This document shows positions 57,474 to 64,000 of a DNA stretch of 64,000 nucleotides, in pieces. Location: contig JAEYAW010000028.1 of the NCBI GenBank assembly GCA_023404675.1, positions 243,620 to 307,619 on the forward strand. Reading direction: 5' to 3'. The notes under the pieces are model-generated. The model searched no databases. It was not told the origin of the DNA and saw only the letters and a program-made list of their open reading frames with translations. Both the position numbers and the translations under genes were made by a program. The DNA comes from Pseudomonadota bacterium (GTDB lineage: Bacteria > Pseudomonadota > Alphaproteobacteria > Rhizobiales > Xanthobacteraceae). Within the stretch, counting starts at the first letter, position 1. Every line of letters starts with the position of its first letter.

Positions 57474-59627
57474 TTACTCGCCGGCGGCCTCGCGCGGGGC
57501 GTCTTCGGCCTTCGCCTTGGCTTCGAGGTCCTCGCCGGTCTCCTGATCGACCGCCTTCATCGACAGGCGGGTCTTGCCGCGATCGTCGAAGCCGAGCAGC
57601 TTGACCTTGACCTTGTCGCCTTCCTTGACGACGTCGGAGGTCTTCTGGACGCGGCCGGCGGCAAGCTGGCTGATATGAACCAGACCGTCCTTGGCGCCGA
57701 AGAAGTTCACGAACGCGCCGAACTCCATCACCTTGACGACGGTGCCCTCGTAGATCTCGCCGACCTCCGGATCGGAAGCGATCGACTTGATCCACTTGAT
57801 CGCCGCCTTGATGGCGTCGCCGCTGGCCGAGGCCACCTTCACGGTGCCGTCGTCCTCGATGTTCACCTTGGCGCCGGTCTTCTCCACGATCTCGCGGATC
57901 ACCTTGCCACCGGTGCCGATCACTTCGCGGATCTTGTCGGTCGGGATCGAGAACACCTCGATGCGCGGCGCATGCTCGCCGAGTTCGGCACGCGCGGCGG
58001 TAAGGGCCTTCGACATCTCGCCGAGGATGTGCAGACGGCCGTCCTTCGCCTGGGCGAGGGCGACCTTCATGATCTCCTCGGTGATGCCGGCGATCTTGAT
58101 GTCCATTTGCAGCGAGGTGACGCCGCGCTCGGTGCCGGCCACCTTGAAGTCCATGTCGCCGAGGTGGTCCTCGTCGCCGAGGATGTCGGACAGCACCGCG
58201 TAGCGCTCGCCTTCAAGGATGAGGCCCATGGCGATGCCGGCGGTCGGCCGTTTCAAGGGCACGCCCGCGTCCATCAGCGCCAGCGAGGAGCCGCACACCG
58301 TGGCCATCGAGGACGAGCCGTTGGACTCGGTGATCTCGGAGACGACACGCAGCGTGTACGGAAACTCGTGATGCAGCGGCAGCACCGGATGGATCGCGCG
58401 CCACGCCAGCTTGCCGTGACCGATCTCGCGGCGGCCCGGCGAACCCATGCGGCCGGTCTCGCCCACCGAGAAGGGCGGGAAATTGTAGTGCAGCATGAAG
58501 GTTTCTTTGTAGGTGCCGGTCAGCGAATCGACGAACTGCTCGTCTTCGCCGGTGCCCAGCGTGGTCACCACCAGCGCCTGTGTCTCGCCGCGCGTGAACA
58601 GCGCCGAGCCGTGGGTGCGCGGCAGCACGCCGACTTCGGCGACGATCGGGCGGACGGTCTTGACGTCGCGGCCGTCGATGCGCTTGCCGGTGTCCAGAAT
58701 GTTCCAGCGGACGATCTTGGCTTCGAGATCCTTGAACACGCCGAGAATGCGCAGCTTCTCGTAACGCGGCTCGACGCCTTCGGGGAAGAAGTGCTCGAGC
58801 ACCTTGGCCTTCACCGCGTCCACCGCCTTGTAGCGATCCTGCTTCACCGGGATCGCATAAGCCGTACGCAGATCCTGCTCGGCGATGCTGAGGATTTCCT
58901 TTTCGAGATCCTCGTTCACCGTGGCGACGACGTCGCGCGGCTCCTTGGCGGCCTTCTCGGCGAGTTCGATGATCGCCTTGAGCACCGGCTGGAAGTGCTT
59001 GTGGCCGAACATCACGGCCGCGAGCATCACCTCTTCCGGCAGTTCCTTGGCTTCCGACTCGACCATCAGAACGGCGTTGGCGGTGCCGGCGACCACGAGA
59101 TCGAGCTGGCTCTCCGGCATCTCGTCGATCTGCGGGTTGAGCACGAACTCGTCGTTGATGAAGGCGACGCGGGCGGCGCCGATCGGGCCCATGAAGGGCA
59201 CGCCGGACAGCGTCAGCGCGGCCGAGGCCGCGACCATCGCCAGAATGTCCGGATCGTTCTCCATGTCATGGGAGAGCGTGGTGACGATCACCTGGGTGTC
59301 GCAGCGATAGCCGTCGGCGAACAGCGGACGGATCGGGCGGTCGATCAGGCGGGAGACCAGCGTCTCGCGCTCGCTCGGACGGCCCTCGCGCTTGAAGTAG
59401 CCGCCCGGAATGCGGCCGGCGGCGAACGCCTTTTCCTGGTAGTTACAGGTGAGCGGCAGGAAGTCGATGCCTTCCTTCGGGGACTTCGCGGAGACCACGG
59501 TGGCGAGCACGACGCTCTGGCCATAGGTGGCGAGCACCGCGCCGTCGGCCTGACGGGCGACCTTGCCGGTTTCGAGGATCAGCGGGCGTCCGCCCCAATC
59601 CAGTTCCACTTTGTGCGTATTGAACAT
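57474..59627 (-). CDS. pnp: Polyribonucleotide nucleotidyltransferase (PNPase)
   Basis: Phosphorolytic 3'-5' exoribonuclease and degradosome component. Starts MFNTHKVELDWGGRPLILET. Two RNase PH domains (VLATVVSAKSPKEGIDFLPL; RTHGSALFTRGETQALVVTT), then KH (IREVIGTGGKVIREIVEKTG) and S1 (GEIYEGTVVKVMEFGAFVNF). Length 717 residues. Last gene of infB-rbfA-truB-rpsO-pnp, separated from rpsO by 368 bases that include the rpsO terminator. Confidence 0.98.
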   Translation of the reverse strand: MFNTHKVELDWGGRPLILETGKVARQADGAVLATYGQSVVLATVVSAKSPKEGIDFLPLTCNYQEKAFAAGRIPGGYFKREGRPSERETLVSRLIDRPIRPLFADGYRCDTQVIVTTLSHDMENDPDILAMVAASAALTLSGVPFMGPIGAARVAFINDEFVLNPQIDEMPESQLDLVVAGTANAVLMVESEAKELPEEVMLAAVMFGHKHFQPVLKAIIELAEKAAKEPRDVVATVNEDLEKEILSIAEQDLRTAYAIPVKQDRYKAVDAVKAKVLEHFFPEGVEPRYEKLRILGVFKDLEAKIVRWNILDTGKRIDGRDVKTVRPIVAEVGVLPRTHGSALFTRGETQALVVTTLGTGEDEQFVDSLTGTYKETFMLHYNFPPFSVGETGRMGSPGRREIGHGKLAWRAIHPVLPLHHEFPYTLRVVSEITESNGSSSMATVCGSSLALMDAGVPLKRPTAGIAMGLILEGERYAVLSDILGDEDHLGDMDFKVAGTERGVTSLQMDIKIAGITEEIMKVALAQAKDGRLHILGEMSKALTAARAELGEHAPRIEVFSIPTDKIREVIGTGGKVIREIVEKTGAKVNIEDDGTVKVASASGDAIKAAIKWIKSIASDPEVGEIYEGTVVKVMEFGAFVNFFGAKDGLVHISQLAAGRVQKTSDVVKEGDKVKVKLLGFDDRGKTRLSMKAVDQETGEDLEAKAKAEDAPREAAGE

Positions 59628-59956
59628 CTCGTCTTTCTTTCATGGGTTCCGGACGGCACGGTGCCATGAGCAAGACGGCGAGACGCTGGTCGCGGAATGT
59701 CGCGGGTGCCAGCGTCCGGCGATCCTGCCATAGCCTCGTGCCTCCGTTCGATGCGGGCCTTGACCCGCGCGACGGGCGGGTCGCCCGTCATCGTCCAACA
59801 GCCGGAATGCCGTGGGACGTATATGGAGCAATCAGGCTCCGGGAGGATTCGGATCGATCTTTTGCAGGTCTGGCCCCGGGCGGGATCGGCCCGCCGACGG
59901 TTCTGCCCGGGAAGGGCGGCTCGGATCCGGCAGCAAAATCGCTCCGAACGACTTCA
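59628..59956. other. Structured pnp leader region
   Basis: Untranslated stretch before pnp with GC-rich hairpins, for example GACGGGC (59771-59777) / GCCCGTC (59783-59789) and GGGCGG/CCGCC pairs near 59880-59895. In E. coli the matching region is an RNase III target for pnp autocontrol; similar control here is inferred. I see no gene in it. Confidence 0.5.
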
Positions 59957-59989
59957 AACAAAAACGCGCGCGGGATGCGCGCGCGTCTT
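59957..59989 (-). terminator. Rho-independent terminator of rpsO
   Basis: Stem ACGCGCGC (59964-59971) / GCGCGCGT (59979-59986) with a seven-base loop, A-rich on its left, giving a U run on the reverse strand. It lies seven bases after the rpsO stop and would separate rpsO from pnp transcription. Confidence 0.85.
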
Positions 59990-59995
59990 TTGACA

Positions 59996-60265
59996 TCAGC
60001 GGCGGATGTTGTGCTTCTCGAGCAGGGCCCGATACCGCGCCTCGTCCTTCTTCTTGACATAGTCCAGCAGCGAGCGGCGGGTGGACACCAGCTTCAGGAG
60101 GCCACGGCGGGAATGGTTATCCTTCGCGTGGGTCTTGAAGTGCTCGGTCAGGTTGGCGATGCGTTCCGAAAGGATCGCAACCTGCACCTCGGGCGAACCC
60201 GTGTCGCCGGCCTTCTTCGCACTGTCCTTGATGATTTCCGCTTTACGTTCTGCGGTCACCGACAT
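59996..60265 (-). CDS. rpsO: 30S ribosomal protein S15
   Basis: Binds 16S rRNA and the central domain of the small subunit. MSVTAERKAEIIKDSAKKAG, then GSPEVQVAILSERIANLTEH and HSRRGLLKLVSTRRSLLDYV. With ATG 60265 the length is 89 residues, the family norm; GAGG at nine to ten bases supports it over ATG 60271. It is next to truB with a two-base gap. Confidence 0.98.
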   Translation of the reverse strand: MSVTAERKAEIIKDSAKKAGDTGSPEVQVAILSERIANLTEHFKTHAKDNHSRRGLLKLVSTRRSLLDYVKKKDEARYRALLEKHNIRR

Positions 60266-60267
60266 CG

Positions 60268-61398
60268 TCATTCACCTCGATTGCGATCGGAACTGGCTGT
60301 CAGTCCGGTCAGGTTGAACACGCGCTTGGGGATGAGTTCGCCGTTATCGATCTCGGCAAGGGCCAGCAGGCGGCCTGCCACCGTGACATAGACCGTACCG
60401 CTCGATTGGGGCGCATCCCGTCCGCGCAACAAAACGGCCTGGCCCCGATGGAGCCTTGCCGCATCAGCCCGTGTGACGGCCAGTGCCGGGATGTCGTCCA
60501 GCGCGGTCTCAACGGGCAAGAGCGCATCGGCGAGGTTGCCCTCGCCGGCTGCGGCTCTATCGCACAAAGCCTCCAGATCCGCCAGCGGAATCATGTCGGC
60601 TTCCTCGTAGGGGCCTACCAGCGTGCGTCTGAGCGCGCAGATATGGCCGTAGCATCCGATCAGCCGGCCGAGGTCCCGGGCGATGGCGCGCACATAGGTT
60701 CCCTTGCCGCACTCGGCTTCGAGCACCGAATGGTCGCCGTCCGGCTGGTCGATCAGGGTTAATGAATGGATTTCGACCGGACGCGGCTGGAGTTCCACCA
60801 CCTCGCCGTCGCGGGCGAGGTCGTAGGCGCGTTCGCCCTGGATCTTGATGGCTGAGAATTTCGGCGGAACCTGCTCGATCACGCCGGTAAAGCGCGGCAG
60901 CAGGGCGCGGACCTCGTCAGCGGTCGGCCGGGCGTCGCTGGTGGCGATCACCTGCCCCTCGGTGTCGTCGGTGTCGCGCTCCTCGCCCCAGCGCACGGTG
61001 AAGCGGTAGCGCTTGCGGCCATCCATCACGAACGGCACGGTCTTGGTGGCCTCGCCCATGGCGATGGGCAGCCCGCCGGAAGCCAGCGGATCAAGCGTGC
61101 CGGCGTGACCGGCGCGCTTGGCATTGAACAGCCGCTTGATGATGGCGACCGCATGGGTCGAGGTCAGGCCGACCGGCTTGTCGAGCACCACCCAGCCATG
61201 AACGTCGCGGCGGTCGCGCTTCTTCTGATGCTGGCGGCGGCCCCCCTGCTGCTGTTCGCCCTGCTGCGGGCCGGACGGCTCCTGCGCGGCCTGCTGTGCG
61301 TCGGGCGCGAGGGTCGGCTCCTGCCGGGCTTCGCCGGGCGGCTCGATAACAGCGTCGTCGTCACGGGCGGCGGCTGTGGCGGTCTGCGCTGGGGTCAT
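60268..61398 (-). CDS. truB: tRNA pseudouridine-55 synthase
   Basis: Makes pseudouridine 55 in the T-loop of tRNAs. Motif I AGHAGTLDPLASGGLP holds catalytic D103; GWVVLDKPVGLTSTHAVAII precedes it, and ECGKGTYVRAIARDLG lies further on. An unusual N-terminal extension of about 65 residues is rich in alanine, glutamine and arginine (QQAAQEPSGPQQGEQQQGG) and probably disordered. Length 376 residues. Confidence 0.95.
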   Translation of the reverse strand: MTPAQTATAAARDDDAVIEPPGEARQEPTLAPDAQQAAQEPSGPQQGEQQQGGRRQHQKKRDRRDVHGWVVLDKPVGLTSTHAVAIIKRLFNAKRAGHAGTLDPLASGGLPIAMGEATKTVPFVMDGRKRYRFTVRWGEERDTDDTEGQVIATSDARPTADEVRALLPRFTGVIEQVPPKFSAIKIQGERAYDLARDGEVVELQPRPVEIHSLTLIDQPDGDHSVLEAECGKGTYVRAIARDLGRLIGCYGHICALRRTLVGPYEEADMIPLADLEALCDRAAAGEGNLADALLPVETALDDIPALAVTRADAARLHRGQAVLLRGRDAPQSSGTVYVTVAGRLLALAEIDNGELIPKRVFNLTGLTASSDRNRGE

Positions 61399-61401
61399 TC
61401 C

Positions 61402-61842
61402 TTAGGTCTCGTCTTCCGAATCTGTGTCCGTGGTGGGGGTGAGGTCGCGCTGCACCTCCGGCGTCTTCAGAAGCCGGTCGATGCGGGCCGCCTCGTCGAA
61501 GCGCTCGTCCGCGCGGAAGCGGATGTCGGGCGCGAATTTCAGGTTGACGCGATGGGCGATCTCGCCGCGCAGGAACCGCTTGTTGCGGTCCAGCGCCGCG
61601 ATCACCTCGCCGAGGTCGCGGCCGCCGAGCGGCATCACGTAGATCGTCGCGAGCTTGAGGTCCGGGCTCATGCGGACCTCAGGCACGGTGATCAGGTGAC
61701 CTTCGAGCACGGGATCGTGCACGTCGCCCTGCGACAGAATCTCAGCGATGGCATGGCGCACGAGTTCGCCGACGCGAAGCTGGCGCTGCGAGCCGCCGGA
61801 CGTCGTGGATTGGGGTTTATGTCCGCGTTGATGGCGGGGCAT
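61402..61842 (-). CDS. rbfA: Ribosome-binding factor A
   Basis: KH-like factor that matures the 5' end of 16S rRNA and helps cold adaptation. Reads RQLRVGELVRHAIAEILSQG, then VRMSPDLKLATIYVMPLGG and LKFAPDIRFRADERFDEAAR, all diagnostic. Length 146 residues. Four bases before truB. Confidence 0.94.
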   Translation of the reverse strand: MPRHQRGHKPQSTTSGGSQRQLRVGELVRHAIAEILSQGDVHDPVLEGHLITVPEVRMSPDLKLATIYVMPLGGRDLGEVIAALDRNKRFLRGEIAHRVNLKFAPDIRFRADERFDEAARIDRLLKTPEVQRDLTPTTDTDSEDET

Positions 61843-61957
61843 GGTGGTTCTTTCAAACTTTCAAAAAAGCGGACATGCCCGGATTTGCATCCGGGCTCTT
61901 CTCCGCATTCAAAACAGAACGGGCCGCGCCGCGATTGCGAAAGAGACGTGCGGGGAA

Positions 61958-61999
61958 GCAAGGCCATCCGGTTGCTTCATCGGAACCGGATGGCCTTGC
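61958..61999. repeat. Perfect 16-base-pair hairpin between infB and rbfA
   Basis: GCAAGGCCATCCGGTT (61958-61973) and its exact inverse (61984-61999) with a ten-base loop. It lies in the 220-base gap of an otherwise tightly packed operon. There is no U run, so it is not a classic terminator; an RNase III site or a mobile palindrome is possible. Confidence 0.8.
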
Positions 62000-62062
62000 G
62001 AACTCACGCTCCTCGCAAGGCCGGGGCGTACATTCCTCCACGCATCGATGTGAGAATCGGAC

Positions 62063-64000
62063 TCACAGCGAGCGCTGGATGGTCTCCACGCGGTAGCACT
62101 CGATCACATCGCCAGGACGCATGTCCTGATAGTTCTCGAACGCCATGCCGCATTCCTGGCCGGCCACGACTTCCTTGGCGTCGTCCTTGAAGCGCTTGAG
62201 CTGACCCAGCTTGCCTTCGTGGATGACGACATTGTCGCGGATCAGGCGCACATTGGCGCCGCGCTCGACGGTCCCGTCGGTGACGCGGCAGCCGGCGATC
62301 TTGCCGACCTTGGAGATGTTGAACACCTCCAGGATCTCGGCGTTGCCCAGCATGGTCTCGCGCAGGGTGGGCGCGAGCAGGCCGGACATCGCCTTCTTCA
62401 CGTCATCCACGAGGTCGTAGATGATGTTGTAGTAGCGGATTTCGATGCCGTTGCGCTTGGCCGCATCCGCCGCTTCCTTGTGGGCGCGGACGTTGAAGCC
62501 GATGATCGCGGCGTTGAAGCCCTCCGCCAGCGTCACGTCGGACTCGGAGATGCCGCCGACGCCGGCGTGCAGCACGCGCGCGCCGACTTCGTCGGTGCCG
62601 AGCTTCTCCAGCGAGCCCAGGATGGCTTCCAGCGAGCCCTGCACGTCGGCCTTGACGACCAGCGGGAATTCCTTGCGGCCCGCCGTCTTCAACTGGCTCA
62701 TCATCTGTTCGAGCGAGCCGCGCATGCCGCTGGTGCGGGCCGCCTGCTTCTCGCGCTTCTGATGGGAGCGATAATCGGTGATCTGGCGGGCGCGGGCTTC
62801 GTTCGGCACCACCGCGAGGCGGTCGCCCGCTTCCGGCGGACCATTGAAGCCGAGCACCTCGACCGGCACCGAGGGACCGGCTTCGTCGACGGTGTCGCCG
62901 ATATCGGAGATCAGTGCGCGCACGCGGCCCATCTCCGCGCCCGCGACGATGATGTCGCCGACGCGCAGGGTGCCGCGCTGGACCAGCACAGTCGCGACGG
63001 GACCACGGCCGCGATCGAGCTTGGCCTCGATCACGGTGCCTTCGGCCGGACGATCCGGATTGGTCTTCAGGTCGAGCAGTTCGGCCTGCAGCGAGATCAT
63101 TTCCAGCAGCTTGTCGAGGTTGGTCTTGTTCTTCGCCGACACCTCGACGTCGATCACATCGCCGCCCATGGATTCGACCTGCACCTCGTGCTGCAGCAGT
63201 TCGGTGCGCACGCGCTGCGGATTGGCGTCCGGCTTGTCGATCTTGTTGATCGCGACAATGATCGGAACGCCCGCCGCCTTGGCGTGATTGATGGCCTCGA
63301 TGGTCTGCGGCATCACGCCGTCGTCGGCCGCCACCACGAGGATGACGATATCCGTGACCTTCGCGCCGCGCGCGCGCATCGCGGTGAACGCGGCGTGGCC
63401 GGGCGTGTCGATGAAGGTGATCTTGCCACCCTGCGGCGCCGTCACCTGATACGCGCCGATATGCTGGGTGATGCCGCCGGCTTCGCCGGAGACCACATTG
63501 GCATGGCGCAGCGCATCGAGCAGCGAGGTCTTGCCGTGGTCGACATGACCCATCACGGTCACGACCGGCGGGCGCGGCGCGGTGTCGGAGGCATGATCCT
63601 CGGCGAGGTCGAACAGGCCTTCCTCGACGTCGGACGCGGCGACGCGCTTGACGGTGTGGCCGAGTTCCTCGGCGATGAGCTGGGCGGTGTCGGCATCGAT
63701 CACGTCGGTGATCTTGTGCATCTGGCCCTGCTTCATCAGCAGGCGGATGACGTCCACCGCGCGCTCGGCCATGCGGTTGGCCAGCTCCTGGATGGCGATG
63801 ACCTCGGGGATCACGACCTCGCGCGACAGCTTTTCCTTCGGCTCGTTGGACGCATGGCCCTTCAGACGCTGGGTGCGGCGGCGGAACGAGGCGATCGAGC
63901 GCTCGCGCACGTCGTCGGCGGTGAGCGCCGTGACGACGGTGAGGCGGCCGCGCTGCTTCTGCGGGGTCGGCTTGGCGGTGGTGTTGCGCGGCGGCGGAGC
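62063..64000 (-). CDS. infB: Translation initiation factor IF-2, C-terminal part, cut by window edge
   Basis: GTPase that places initiator tRNA on the ribosome. P-loop GHVDHGKTSL, G3 DTPGHAAF and G4 NKIDKPD are present, followed by domains II and III and the C-terminal fMet-tRNA-binding domain (GKLGQLKRFKDDAKEV). The frame runs off the right edge; the last residues seen, near the edge, are proline-rich N-terminal sequence (APPPRNTTAKPTPQKQRG). About 645 residues are in the window. First visible gene of the operon to pnp. Confidence 0.97.
   Translation of the reverse strand, partial: APPPRNTTAKPTPQKQRGRLTVVTALTADDVRERSIASFRRRTQRLKGHASNEPKEKLSREVVIPEVIAIQELANRMAERAVDVIRLLMKQGQMHKITDVIDADTAQLIAEELGHTVKRVAASDVEEGLFDLAEDHASDTAPRPPVVTVMGHVDHGKTSLLDALRHANVVSGEAGGITQHIGAYQVTAPQGGKITFIDTPGHAAFTAMRARGAKVTDIVILVVAADDGVMPQTIEAINHAKAAGVPIIVAINKIDKPDANPQRVRTELLQHEVQVESMGGDVIDVEVSAKNKTNLDKLLEMISLQAELLDLKTNPDRPAEGTVIEAKLDRGRGPVATVLVQRGTLRVGDIIVAGAEMGRVRALISDIGDTVDEAGPSVPVEVLGFNGPPEAGDRLAVVPNEARARQITDYRSHQKREKQAARTSGMRGSLEQMMSQLKTAGRKEFPLVVKADVQGSLEAILGSLEKLGTDEVGARVLHAGVGGISESDVTLAEGFNAAIIGFNVRAHKEAADAAKRNGIEIRYYNIIYDLVDDVKKAMSGLLAPTLRETMLGNAEILEVFNISKVGKIAGCRVTDGTVERGANVRLIRDNVVIHEGKLGQLKRFKDDAKEVVAGQECGMAFENYQDMRPGDVIECYRVETIQRSL

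Noticed and set aside
57264..59669. Forward-strand open frame of 801 codons across pnp
   Set aside because: It is the antisense of the clearly recognised pnp gene; its translation is histidine-, arginine- and leucine-rich low-complexity sequence without any family motif, as expected for a GC-rich shadow frame.

Overview
The window is chromosomal DNA of a high-GC alphaproteobacterium of the order Rhizobiales, most probably family Nitrobacteraceae (Bradyrhizobium / Rhodopseudomonas / Nitrobacter / Afipia group). The evidence is an Irr-type Fur protein with the GCPWHD heme motif placed beside fabA-fabB-fabI, dispersed intergenic palindromes of the kind seen in that family, perfect GTTTCACGTGAAAC parS sites, and an alphaproteobacterial origin-type gene order. 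I cannot resolve the genus. Nearly all of the window is core genome. I saw no rRNA, tRNA, CRISPR array, prophage or intact insertion sequence.

Region by region: (1) 1-7.0 kb: the end of a YggS-type PLP protein, a membrane diguanylate cyclase, and leuS-lptE-holA, with a repeat-filled gap inside the last group. (2) 7.0-8.1 kb: a small AT-richer insert with a GNAT (TacT-like) acetyltransferase and an overlapping small ORF. (3) 8.1-14.2 kb: the leftward block mnmE-mnmG-rsmG-parA-parB with four parS sites, one inside rsmG and three between mnmG and mnmE. (4) 14.2-25.7 kb: a DUF255 thioredoxin-like protein, rho, hemJ, then a 440-bp non-coding stretch I propose as the chromosomal oriC, followed by ppsR-maf-coaE-dnaQ, secB, a Tim44-domain protein, mltA and an Smr protein. 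(5) 25.7-31.4 kb: an Ada-like methyltransferase, a DUF2244 protein, nth, a CysZ-like protein, a YiiX-like papain-fold protein and a Tat-exported amine oxidase. (6) 31.4-39.8 kb: purH, a DapC-like aminotransferase with a perfect CtrA-type site upstream, ftsK, lolA, a nicotinamidase and an unknown secreted protein. (7) 39.9-49.8 kb: dnaK-dnaJ, a PmtA-like methyltransferase, a flavin reductase, pyrF, a DUF1330 protein, a catalytically dead trypsin-fold protein, a MoeB/ThiF-type enzyme, a decayed 650-bp interval with two palindromes, and a 2-hydroxyacid dehydrogenase. (8) 49.7-57.2 kb: an SH3 protein, irr, fabA-fabB-fabI, a GST, a pseudogene remnant, an exported hydrolase and a Tat-exported superoxide dismutase. 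(9) 57.2-64.0 kb: the leftward translation/RNA-decay operon infB-rbfA-truB-rpsO-pnp, with infB cut by the window edge.

The main biological theme is chromosome replication and segregation. ParA, ParB and four parS sites lie 6-10 kb from a region with the features of oriC: a perfect DnaA box, an AT-rich segment, GANTC sites, and the flanking rho-hemJ and ppsR-maf-coaE-dnaQ order. FtsK, HolA and DnaQ are in the same window. A second theme is heme and iron (HemJ, Irr). The observations most worth a second look are the oriC call, the parS arrangement, the GNAT plus unknown-partner cassette, the dead protease, the CtrA site before the dapC-like/ftsK unit and the operator-like palindromes at 47.9 kb.
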